From Phoronis australis (Eukaryota; Phoronida; Phoronidae): 62,000 nt of DNA. The number at the start of each line of letters is the position of its first letter. The first letter of the stretch is position 1. The stretch covers positions 1 to 62,000 of the forward strand of contig NMRA01000828.1 in assembly GCA_002633005.1 (NCBI GenBank), written 5' to 3'. This document shows positions 47,832 to 58,259 of the stretch, piece after piece. The notes under the pieces were generated by a model. That model saw nothing but the letters and a program-made list of their open reading frames with translations, did not search any database and had not been told where the DNA came from. A program made the translations under genes and the position numbers.

Positions 47832-48626
47832 AGGGCTGTTCCAGTAAAATCCGTGTGGGAGGGGGGGACGGCAGTAGAAATAAAAATTCATGGGTGGTCT
47901 TCAGAAAACAAATCAAATTATGGGTGGTCGTTCCTTTAAGAAGTGATGCATTAAAAATGGGTGGTGTTCTTTTAACCTGTAAATGTTGACAGGTTGGTTA
48001 CTTCAGCCGTCAAAACTAAAAAAAAATGCAATTGGCATATATCCTAACTTATCCCAATACAAAAAACCCATATTGCCAGTGATCAGAGTGTACTATGTTC
48101 ACTAAACCATTAATCAAGTCATGGGCAACTTGATTTGAGCCAACTGTTTGTCTGCAGTCCTATTGAATTGAAAAGTTATGCAACACATATAAGAAAATTG
48201 AGGATTTTTAAATAAAAAGTATGAGGAGTAAGATAAACAAGTTCCAATATTCACTTGACATAGAAGTATAAAAGAGTTTGTGGAGACAGTTTGAGATTCA
48301 TAGATTCTTATAAATGAAAAAATGTTCATTGAAATTATAGACACATGGTGGCTGCCAAAAGTATTGCTCACAGGCTACTTTTATAAATTAGTTTTTGACA
48401 ATATTGGACAAGACAACTAGTTCTTGTCTGTCAATCATCTAAGTTTTTAACAGGTCCTCCTGGAGGCATTTTGTTTGCAAGTGTTGGATTTTATATTTTA
48501 ACCTATTAAAAATAATTTAAAAAGTTATGGGTCATGGATTGGAGAAATAAATGAAAAATATGGGCGGTGGGTACAAAATAAAAGTGCCTTCCCCCCCTCC
48601 CATACAGATTTTGCTGGAACAGCCCT
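47832..48626. mobile_element. MITE-like element with long terminal inverted repeats
   Basis: About 37-bp inverted repeats: AGGGCTGTTCCAG followed by a G-rich tract at the left (47832-47870) and its reverse complement at the right (48588-48626), nearly all matching. (C/G)AGGG ends suggest hAT-like origin; no clear target duplication. About 0.8 kb, no coding capacity seen. Confidence 0.6.
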
Positions 48627-48732
48627 GACCATTTACAAAACACATTTTGTTTGATACAGAGAGCAGACAGTGTAAAAAGTCACTTCAAAACACAATAAGG
48701 TATCAGATTGCACTAATTCCAGATTGGAACTT

Positions 48733-48810
48733 TCATATAACAGTCCTTAACAGCTCTTCCAATTCTTCTATTTCATCTCGAATCTCTTTTTCCGTTTCCA
48801 GTTTCTTTAA
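48733..48810 (-). CDS. coiled-coil gene terminal exon
   Basis: Acceptor TTGACTTTCAG; 78 nt, phase 0; LKKLETEKEIRDEIEELEEL and four more residues, then TGA at 48735-48733. The split after ...NQ and before LKKLE is the same as the intron between ...HYQ and LKRIQ in the paralogue at 60540/61832. Confidence 0.78.
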   Translation of the reverse strand, partial: LKKLETEKEIRDEIEELEELLRTVI

Positions 48811-51800
48811 CTGAAAGTCAAAAGAGAAGTTTAAGTTGTTGTTGTATCTCTCTAAATTTTTTTGTAATATTTAAAATGAGGTTGGTCTTGTCAGTGTCGG
48901 CACTACTTTCCAAGAAGGCTCTCAAAATAAATAAGTAAGTGGTCTTGTTCCAAATGCCTTATTATTCAATAATTATTCTGAGCCAACTTCAAAGTTACTG
49001 CAATCTGTGTTTTTTACCCAAGGTCTAATCTCAGTACTCAAGATGGAGTGTTTCCATTAACCTTTCAAATTTGCTAGAAAGATCCCGAGTTCACTTGCCA
49101 AATTCTCAATTTTGCATGTTTTTCACAATCTTAGTACATTTTTGTTAATACGAAATGTGTTCTTTGGAATGTAATAACATGGAGTGCAGGTTGTCTCATA
49201 CACCTAATTGTTCCTGCACAACCATTTGGCCACTCTTTGTAATACAATGACTTGATGGCACATTCGTTAAAGGAAAATAGCTTAGTGAGTATGGGAAACT
49301 TTAAAAATAATACCTTAGCGAATTAAAAGTGATGCGGATGGGTGTTTCTTGTTCTTTAAACAGTAAGGTGCAGGTTTCAAAAAAACTCAATCACAGACAA
49401 GAATATGCTATTTTTTGGCCTAATCAGATTTTTATCGCACTTTAAGTCTGCAGAATTAGATTGCCGACTTTAAAGGACATTTTGTCACCTTTTAAAATTG
49501 ACCACTTACTGGTACCAAGACCTAAAGTGACCAGACAGAAGCTGGAAATGATACATCACTAACAGTGAGCAAAGTGCTTCAGGTTGGTAAAAGAGAGATC
49601 AAAATAGTAATTAAAGTATCTGTACAAAGGCTCAAGAATAGCGAATAAAAAACTGGTGCAAAACCTTTATCATGTAAACCTATTGAGTGAATCGCACAGC
49701 AACAGAATTACCAGATTAGTGGTGAAATGGGAGAGTAACATCGCAACAGATAATGTGGGACTGCACACTACACTTATAAGCCCGTAGAGGAGAGTCATTC
49801 TAACTTTCATTGAAAACATCTCGTGTCCAATCACAACACTGTAAATTTAAAGCATCTTTTTACAAAGTCAAAAATGTTCCTCTCTGGCACACACTGCCTA
49901 GTGCACAGAAGTACCTTCTAGAACGGGCAGATGGCGCTATGAGACACAGGTGCCATGTGATCAGCCCCAAATGTTTCCTGAAAGTCTGCAACTGGCAACT
50001 AACATTTCATTGGTTTACCATGGAGTAGACACAACTGGTAAAAACAATTTACCTGATTTTGTTCCAGTTTTTCGCCTTTACGCTGTTTATCCTTCAATGT
50101 TTCCACTTGGTCTAATTTTTTCCTGAGCGTCTTTAGCCTACGTTCTCCAGTTGTTAGGGAGCCAGTACTAGCAGTCTCAACAGGGAACTTTTCCTGTTCG
50201 TCTGCTTGTGCCGTTGCTATAGGTAACTGCCTGATTATTTCATTGTACTCCTCCTCCGGAATGTCAGTCCTTGCAAAAGTAAAATATCACATTTTAGATA
50301 AATAAGAAATGGACGCAGTAACAAGAGCAACGTGAAGCGTTGATATGCACCCACTGCATGCATTGCATATGACGCAGACACAAGGGGATGATTACTATAA
50401 TTTCAAACAATCAAATTAAACGGAGCAATGCTACTAAACCTAAATTAGCCTGTAGGGGGTGCGTTGGATGTCATCAATGTTTTCCTAAATAGGAACACAC
50501 CTGCCAAAATCCTAAAACAAAAATTAAAACTGGCACTAGGGGCCACAGATATATCCAAAAGTTGTCATACGTTTTCAGTCACATTCACGGAAATTGACTT
50601 GATATATAAAATTTCAGGGGCTTACCAAGAGAAAGAGCTGTCAGAGAACTGACACAAGGGGGCTCCACATTAGTCAAAATTGTCCAAAATTCATTGCCAG
50701 TCATGCTCATTCTGGTAAGAACACAGTCATATATCAATTTTCACGATTCTTAGAGTGGTTTGGTTGATAGAGAAATGGATGCCGACAACAGACTAGAAAA
50801 AAAATAAGGCCACTAGGAGGTGTACCAAACGTCAAATCCATTTGAACGAAGCGTCATCACCTCCTTTAACACACTTGTTTGCCAAATTTGATAAAAATAT
50901 GTAATGGAGCTTCAAAGATACAAAGGAAAATGAAAAAAATGCAACTAAGGACACAGCAGTTGTCGGATTTGTCTTTAAGTCGATGTCATCCATTGACAAC
51001 AAACCAAATTTAATAGATGTTGCAGAGAGTTCAGGAGAAATAACCATAGTAAAAAACATAACTGCCACAAGGGGGTGCCATAGTAGTCGGCGCAGTAAAA
51101 ATGGCCACAAGGAGGTATAAAATACCTTGAATACATCTGAAAACAGGAACGTGACGTCATCTCACTAATAGATACCTATTTGCCAAATTTTATGAAAATC
51201 CATTAAGGAACTCCGAAGATGCAGACTCTGACGGAAAAAAGAAAAATTGTCACTTGGAGGCACACTAGTAGTTGGATCCGCCTGAAAATTTGCTCGTGCC
51301 ATCGCATCTTTTAAAGGAGAATATGTGTGAACTTTCATGAACATTACATTCAATGGTTTTGGAGATATAGCAGCCAGACAGGGATGACAGCATAATGCAT
51401 TTAAAATTATAGTGCATGTTGATGCACTATTTTTTTCGTAGTGCGTAAGGTTACGTCATACTACGTGTGTCAATTGGTTAAAGCTTCTTATATAACCGAC
51501 TTTCCGGTACTATCTGGCCTTCTTGACATAAACCGCTACACTGGTAACGCGTGCAACGCTAACGATGTTTTTATGGAGCCTAGAGCCTATATCATTGTAA
51601 GTTTATACTATTTTTTTCGCATATTACCGTAGAATTCACTGGCTGTTTCTCGTATTGTGTAAGACTGTTTAATTAGCCCATGCTGTATTACGTGGAATAT
51701 ATTGTATTGTAACGTGAACGCTGTATTTCCCAAGACTTATCATTCGTTATATTTGTTTCAGTGAAACCGGCCTTGTCGGACAGTAAGCATAACGTCAACC

Positions 51801-54800
51801 TTGTTGAGAATAAACGTATCATATCCGACTATCCCGTGTGTTCAATGCCCATGGCTCCTACAGTGCATAAAAATTAACGAATTGGCTTAATTCATTATAC
51901 TGACAAGTTTTTAAAAAACAAATGTGCAAGCAATAATTTGCATTTATAAGTATAATCACGTCGTGCAGTTCAAAAGGAACTCATATTGAAGGTACCGGGT
52001 GTGTATTCAAGGGATCGCCGGCTGTGCTTGTAAGTGATGCAGAGGCAAGTGGTCATGCATTTTCCAGGAAAAATGAATTACATAACATGGGTATACATAT
52101 GTGAATATATGATAAGGGTAACAGCAATTACATTCCTTGATTTACACCCGGCAAGCTACCTAGGATAGGGACTGAAAGTGAGACCTCACTCAGCTACTGG
52201 GGGCAATCTAAGAGATTCCACCATTTTGGTAGCAACTCTTGTCACTCCTCTATAGAAAATTACATTAGGTCAAAAGCTGTTAAACACTTGTTCTATAACA
52301 CAGTGGTAATCTGTATGGTTTACAGGTGGTGTGGCATGAGCTTCAGATTTTAAAAAGTCGCTTTTAATGAATTTTCTGGTTTGAACAAATGCTAGCACAA
52401 GAGAAAAGGCCACTGCCATATTGTTAGTCTCCAAATAGGAGTAGGTGCTATATGGGTGTGATATAGTCCCTTTCCGTCCCTACTGTTAATTGAAGTTTTT
52501 AAATATTATTATTAGGCTTCCATAGTTTTAGAAATAAAGAAGTTTTAGGCCCATCTGATGAATGAGCAGAAATTTTCTGCCCGGAGTGTCTGTGAAATAA
52601 TTGTACTTTGAAATTGGTAGATAAGAATAAGGTAGACCCATGAGTATTCTGGCTACAATTCAACAATGGCAATGGTCATTTGAAAAGAACAAGGGAATGC
52701 CTTTAGCTAAAACCGTCTAATTAATACCTGACTCCAGCTACCAAGTCATTCAGAACCCACAGTTGATCTCTTAACTTCCCCGCTCTAGCATGGTCCTGGA
52801 TTGAGCATGAAAATAAGAATGGACATGGTACAGACTTGCATGCCGACAATTCATGAAATCAGAGTTCAAAGTTTGTAGAGAAAATCATGGGCCTAGAGTC
52901 CCACCAAGATAAGAACGTGTGATGTGCAAGTAAAATGTGGGAAGCATCGACTCCACCCACTCCATACCCGACGACTCCACCCACTCCATACCCGACGACT
53001 CCACCCACTCCATACCGACGACTCCACCCACTCCATACCCGACGACTCCACCCACTCCATACCCGAAGCATTTGAGCAATCAACGAGTACAACAAGAATT
53101 GGTATTCAGATAATATGCATATTTAACGAGGTAATTCAAAGCAGCTTGTTGGTCATTGGTGCATAAAACTTTTCACTGACGCATTATGGTCGTTTAGAGG
53201 CGCCTTCTTAACATCATACTTCAGAAGCTGCTGATTGGAATGAAATAAAATTTTCAGATATAATGCTTTTTGCACTGTTCTCAAAAAAAATATCAGGAAT
53301 TCCAACCAAACGATTTTCCTTATTCTACTCTATTTGCTTAATAATTGGTGGGTATCCCCATTTTTCAGCTACATTTCCATCAAACACATCTATTAGTCAA
53401 GTATCTCCATGGTTACCTTAGCCTGCTTTGCCAACTCAAATTCTTCTTTCAAAAGAGGTAGAATGTCAGCTGCCCCTAACTGCATGGCTCCGCCCTTCTC
53501 TGTATCTGTTGTTTTATTTTTTGCTCTCTTCTTCTTGTTCTTTTTGGCAGCCTTACTTGGCTCTACACAAAATATGAAAATCTGACATTATGAACATATT
53601 CTGCAGCTGTACAGTATTTCAGAAAGTCTGTCTTATTTAATAATGAGACAACGATATTCCACTAACCATGCCAGAGTTAGGAGAATTTGGGACGTACACA
53701 GAGTCAGAATTAATAAGCAGTGACTTTCAGCGATTTGCAGAACGTATTCAAACGGTCTCTGGCATACAGTGCATACCGTCTGAACTGGAACAGCAAAGCT
53801 GGTTCAAACAGTGACCATGTCATATAGGTTACCAGTATGCTTGAAGTCCCTGCCAAATTGTGATTCATGAAGCAAAAGCACCTTTAAAGCATAGAAGGAC
53901 ACCTTTGGAGGCTGTTGATGTCTTTAAAGGAGAATGCAACCCGATTTAATTAGTCTTTTTTACTGTCTTAATCAGTATATATCCACACCACCTCGTATAC
54001 GGTCGATCTTACCTCGCCGAGAGGTGTCGCGTTAACCTGTGAGGATGGTGAGAAACGACGCAGCCATGTCAGTGGTTCTTCGGCAGAGTGAGTGCCGCTG
54101 CAGTGAGGTGTATTGTTCCCGCTTGTGCAAACTATGAAGCTGCGAAAAAAGCCGGTATATCATTTTCTCCAATTTCCTCGAAAGCTCATAATGCTTCGGA
54201 AGTGGCTTGCGGTAATGAAGAATGAAAATTAATACCAAGTATGAGGCTGTGAAACTTCTCCGTGTCTGTCAGTGGCCTGCATTTCGTCTGATCGGTTGTT
54301 ACCTGGCAGAATTCTTCGAATTCCGACAAGAATGTTGCTGTCATCAAGTTTTTTTTTGTTCGCACTCTACAGGTCGCAATTTTCATCCGACTCGCCCGAA
54401 ATTTTCACATAATGTGTAGATTTGGAAGTCCTGGAAGCCTATTGTTTTTGGTCATGATCAGATTCAAAATGGCGGACGTGGCGGCCATTTTGTTTATGGT
54501 TTCAGATTCCAATGCTCATAGAGGACGCATTTTTCAACGTACAGAGCTGAAACTTGGGACGATTATTACAGAACACAAGTACTACAACTGCGCGGTAAAT
54601 CGTTAAATTACGGTCAAAGATGACGGAAATATTGGCCATGGCGCATGCACACCTCAATATCTGGCCGAAAACGTTTTCTCCTGTAGAGGGCGCATTGGTG
54701 AACCAATCGTTTTCAATTTCGTCACCCGTTTGTTTCGTTTGATTGGCTATTACAAGTTTGTTTAACTGGAAGTCACTTTCAATATGGTTGCTCTGGTGCA

Positions 54801-57774
54801 TTTTCATCCATTTTCGATCGTTCTGCAGTCGCATTTTTAACGGGAAGAGCAAATGACATGAATCTTTGCATGTAGATTCCTTGAAGTATGCTCTTTCAAA
54901 AGTTTTGCGATAACGTTTTTCTCAGACTTGCCGTTTTTGAGTTATTTGACGTTTATTTTCAAAAAAATGCAAAATTTGAAATTTTTCAAAACATTTTACG
55001 AATTTTTTAAAACTATGTCAGGAGATAGACTTTTGAATGTGCTTTCGAAAGATGTTTTTTATTTTTCTCTAGGACGTTTACTTTTTGAGTTATTTGAAAT
55101 TTACTGAAAACGCTGTTACTTTGTTGACGGGCCTTGCTGTGCACTGATGTTGGTTTAGCTTCTATTGAACATGACATTGCCTACTTCTTACTGATTTCTG
55201 ACATCTTCGCTAGTCATATGAATGCTATCGTGCTGTTCATAATCGCTGCCTTCATCGTCATGATCGTTGTCGTCGTCCTCCTCCTCCCCACCGTCATCTT
55301 TTCGATTAATTTCGCCAAGTGTCGCTCCTCCGAGCGCTCTCGCACTGTTGTTACTTTACCGGCTATTGAACAAAACTGCAGCCTATTTCTTACTAGTGAT
55401 TTCTTCGCTAGTCACATGTAAATGTTATCATGTTGTTCATAATTGCCGCCTTCATAGTCATGATCGTCGTCATTCTCCCCATCGTCGTCATTTTCCCCAT
55501 CGTCGTCTTTTCGGTTAATTTCGCCAAGTATTGCTCCTCTGAGTGCTCTCGTTGATTAGTTTTTGATTAGGGAGAATTGTACCTGGCCATGAAAACAAAC
55601 AATTACAATTAATTCAAGGCATGAGAACTTAACATTTTATATAACCTGTTTGATGACTGACTTGTGCGTGTTGCTTCTGTTTGGTCCTCTGGGTGTAGGA
55701 TGTTTTCCCCAGTTCTTTTTCTCAGCCCTAAAAAAAACATCCTAAACACAGCTCTGTTTAAATGCGGTGCAAAATCAGGATGGTCCATGAGACATATCTG
55801 CGGTTCTCCAAGAAAGCGTTTCACTTGCGGAATTTCGAGGCAGCAAACGCAAGCGTCCATTGTTTCCATTATCGTGTAGTTAGCTCACCGACACCATGAC
55901 AAGTCATTCAAACGGTTTTCGGACCTATCCATATGTTCTATTGTCTATGCACGTTCACGGAGCCTCTCTATTATTTCTTGATCAGTGTATTTTGAATTGA
56001 ACTGATAGCCGGTAAAACCTAACAATCGACCTCTGAAGTCTTTGTCGCATAAGTACTCGTCTAAGTCAGGATTGCGAGTTGCCACGTTGTCGTTAATTAT
56101 TGTGTGTTCTGTTGCAAAATGAATTATTCTTATAGAAAACTGAAACAAAGTCTTCTCATTAGATAAAATTTGTAATGCCTTGGAGTGTTCAGAAATGCAA
56201 ATGGTTTGAGAAGCCTGCACTGAATAAATCACTGCGTTACCGGCTTTAGAAGCAATAAAATAATTGACTGGGTACCGAGGTTGTGTGAGCGCATGCTAAT
56301 TTAGTGTTTGGTGACAGAAAGCTATAGTGAAACAATGATTCGATTTTATATCCTACGGTCAGATGTTAGGGGAATCTTTATTCAGATTTCGTATACATTG
56401 TACAAATCAATGTTAGTGTATAACTTTTGCCTTGACGGTTCTGTGGAAGGGTCGGTAACCTGACTTCGCGGCCCCTGATGACCTGGAAAGTACATTTTGC
56501 AGTTTCGGGCTAATTCACCAAAATAATCATGTGCAAATTTTTCTTTGGCTCACTAGTATAGTCTTTTCGTGACGGGAAGTTTAGTTTCCAACTTTGGCTG
56601 GTTTATGTTCGTGATGTCTTCAGTCCGGCTGCGATGGGCCTGATCGGGTTCCGAGCCACTGGCCGAGATAGCAAGCGTTTTGTGTGTTTAGAACTGAAAA
56701 AATTGCAAGTCTAAAATTACAACACACAGCTATGTTCTCCTCCTGTCTGTATTTCACGGACGAATAATTTGAATTTATCACTGAACAGACCCCAAACTCC
56801 CGCGATCGACCTTGGTACATTGGTCAAAGTACTGAACTTTGTAAGCTAGGTACGTTCCAATACCTAAAAATCCGCAACACCGAAATGAAATAACACGTTT
56901 GTCCAATAACTCGATGTATTTGTAAGGGTCTTACATCGAATTTTGATGATTTATTGGTGTAAAATGATGAATTCAAGCAATAAGCTGACACCAGTAAGCG
57001 TGTAGTGAACTGCTGAACAGACTGCATTCGAACCTCTGATGTCATTGGTTAATTTCAAAACCTCCATCTGCCATCAGGTAAAAGAGTTCTACTTGCTGTT
57101 ATCGAGTGGAACTACTTGATCTAAATTGATACAAACTAGGTTGTTTTTTGGATGGCATTCTCCTTTAAATCCTCGATCGTTTGTTGTTGATATGAGTACG
57201 TCAGGGGATATTACGTCAAACCACCTGCTGCGCGCAGTGTTAAAAATAACCAGTTACTGCTTTAGGGAAATGAACGAAGGACTGCTCAAAGAAAAAGTTT
57301 GATAACGGAAGTATTTGTTTGAGTTGGAATGAATTAAAGGCATAGACGGCCTCCTAGCTCACTCTTTGCACATAACACAACGTGTTGTTTTAGTCGATGT
57401 GAGGCATAATTTGCCGAAAAGCTTCTGGCGTATGAACCACCTATTACGGGTGCTACACCGCCTCTACCGATCGAGCTAGAGACGGTGGTGACTGTCTATC
57501 ACTACTACACTACCACTCCACTACCAGTAGGCCTACATTACGCTACGGATAATTATCATGGCATAAAAATGGTTCTTCATTCAACGCCACCGAGTTCCTC
57601 GGTTAGTTTACGTCATTCACCAAATCCAAAAACAATAAATCAGTCAAGGCTACATAAAAAATAGCAGACCTCAATATTTCGATACGATATTTCACATATC
57701 AGAAGATCTTAAAGACAGACAGCTCACAAATGTTATGAAAACACATTTTCTTCTCATCTCTTACCGTCGTCCAT
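48733..57774 (-). CDS. small lysine-rich coiled-coil protein (whole gene, 5 exons, 172 aa)
   Basis: Minus-strand exons in transcript order: 57774-57765 (MDD plus one base), 53562-53417, 52795-52728, 50269-50053, 48810-48733 (stop TGA). Total 519 nt; all phases fit (1, 0, 2, 0). The protein starts MDDEPSKAAKKNKKKRAKNK, a strongly basic patch. Then come AADILPLLKEEFELAKQAK, AGKLRDQLWVLNDLVAGV, and a C-terminal helix including RRLKTLRKKLDQVETLKDKQ and KEIRDEIEELEELL. The LRKKLxQxExLKxxxxxGExLExxQLxKLExExxxRxEIEELE pattern resembles the tail of eIF2A and PYM-type ribosome-binding proteins as I recall them. The N-terminus does not look like PYM, so I do not name it. It is a tandem paralogue of the partial gene at 60280-62000. 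The RFX X-box at 58216 lies upstream. Its introns hold the modular repeat at 50440-51430 and the Kolobok-like copy at 53938. Confidence 0.75.
50053..50269 (-). CDS. coiled-coil gene exon 4
   Basis: A 217-nt exon, phase 2 in and 0 out, acceptor TACTTTTGCAAG, donor CAG|GTAAAT. Encodes TDIPEEEYNEIIRQLP, a spacer, then RRLKTLRKKLDQVETLKDKQ and KGEKLEQNQ. The last part aligns with 61832-62000. Confidence 0.78.
50440..51430 (-). repeat. modular CTCF-motif repeat, minus orientation
   Basis: Same family in reverse: GGAGATATAGCAGCCAGACA near 51360 marks its start, with modules running down to 50440. CTCF-like cores include GGCCACTAGGAGGTG (near 50808), CCACAAGGGGGTGCC (near 51065) and GGCCACAAGGAGGTA (near 51103). 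It lies in an intron of the coiled-coil gene. Confidence 0.65.
52728..52795 (-). CDS. coiled-coil gene exon 3
   Basis: A 68-nt exon found because its neighbours' phases (0 and 2) require a 3n+2 exon. Acceptor AATCCAG, donor GTCAG|GTATTA. Encodes DHARAGKLRDQLWVLNDLVA followed by GV, a clear amphipathic helix in the only frame that fits. Confidence 0.7.
52949..53066. repeat. 24-bp minisatellite, 5 copies
   Basis: Unit GACTCCACCCACTCCATACC followed by CGAC. In an intron of the coiled-coil gene. Confidence 0.9.
53417..53562 (-). CDS. coiled-coil gene exon 2, basic segment
   Basis: Acceptor TTTTGTGTAG, donor AAG|GTAACC; 146 nt, phase 1 in and 0 out. Encodes EPSKAAKKNKKKRAKNKT and later LLKEEFELAKQAK. 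Confidence 0.7.
53938..57164 (+). mobile_element. longer Kolobok-like copy with THAP and P2X7-ballast-like segments
   Basis: Ends AGGAGAATGCAACCC (53938) and the reverse complement of AGGAGAATGCCATCC (57150-57164), 13 of 15 matching, both flanked by TTAA (53934-53937, 57165-57168). The plus strand near 54090-54330 carries a decayed THAP domain (CIVPAC-like start, frameshifts later). The minus strand at 56070-55609 carries a second coding remnant. 56600-57164 is homologous to 5819-6420 of the shorter copy in opposite orientation. 54410-55600 has no counterpart there and contains a short palindrome around CAAAATGGCGG and a tandemly repeated GTCGTC-rich stretch (55190-55540); it may be native sequence or a later insertion. 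The element lies in intron 1 of the coiled-coil gene. Confidence 0.7.
55609..56070 (-). pseudogene. P2X7 intracellular (ballast)-like domain remnant inside the transposon
   Basis: Two minus-strand pieces. The upstream one (near 56030-55945) reads GFTGYQFNSKYTDQEIIERL. The downstream one (55869-55609) reads CVCCLEIPQVKRFLG, then CLMDHPDFAPHLNRAVFRMF. The cysteine-rich CxCCxEI start, the C-x-x-D/T-HPxF step and the LNxxVF helix match the cytoplasmic ballast domain of P2X7 and its stand-alone invertebrate relatives, as far as I recall them. Some zinc ligands are absent in what is visible. The homologous first piece in the shorter copy (7005-7080, + strand) is better preserved as YQFEPEYTDQEI. 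Confidence 0.5.
57345..57500 (+). repeat. inverted copy of 60690-60868
   Basis: Shares GCCGAAAAGCTTC, GGCGTATG and GAGACGGTGGT in order with the reverse complement of 60690-60868. The 3.2 kb between the two arms holds the start region of the coiled-coil gene. Confidence 0.5.
57765..57774 (-). CDS. coiled-coil gene exon 1 (start codon)
   Basis: Reads ATGGACGACG followed by the donor GTAAGAG. Only ten coding bases, phase 1. It was chosen because it completes a glutamate codon with the acceptor at 53562 and has a strong donor. The start is supported by fit alone. Confidence 0.55.
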
Positions 57775-58215
57775 TGTAGTAAACAACGACACCTGTTGCC
57801 ATTTCGTGAGGACATGTACTGGGTGTGTCAAAACCCGGCAATGAGATAAATATACGTAGTGTATAGCTCATTGGTCAAAACCATGTCTCTGTATCTGTCG
57901 ATGTGCGTAACATCAACGGTATCAGATGAGTTGCACTGTTTGTACGTAACCACAGATACCGTCTATAATACGTGACATATAGTGACATCAGGGCTGAGTT
58001 GCATAAAGCTTCAAAAGTTATCCGCTGACGTCACTGATGAGGTGCATTGCAACAACAACAACGTGGCGCGTGATAATGCGACGCCATTGTTGGTATACGG
58101 CGTATAACTTTTATGCAACTGGTCCCAGCACTGCCTAAACTGGCAAACTTTTTGTTTGCAATCTCGACGAGGCTTGATCCAGTTTGCAAACAAAAGTGCA
58201 TGTAGACAAGGATGT

Positions 58216-58228
58216 GTTGCTAGGCAAC
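58216..58228. promoter_or_regulatory. RFX X-box-like site upstream of the coiled-coil gene
   Basis: GTTGCTAGGCAAC, a near-perfect inverted repeat of the RFX half site (GTTGC / GCAAC). It lies about 440 bp upstream of the ATG at 57774 on the minus strand. RFX factors drive ciliary genes in animals. Binding here is inference. Confidence 0.5.
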
Positions 58229-58259
58229 GGAGCGGATTCAGCCGACAACTAAACAAACT

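Larger units (their letters stand above)
44229..48732. other. 3' UTR and intergenic DNA between convergent genes
   Basis: Follows the ZBBX-like stop (44228) and reaches the stop of the minus-strand coiled-coil gene (48733). It contains the SINE at 46125, the MITE at 47832 and several AATAAA words (for example near 46254 and 47284). I cannot say where either transcript ends. Confidence 0.5.

Noticed and set aside
52859-53166. Open frames with a repeated GYGVGGV-type or HPLHTRRL-type pattern
   Set aside because: Same cause: a 24-bp minisatellite in an intron.
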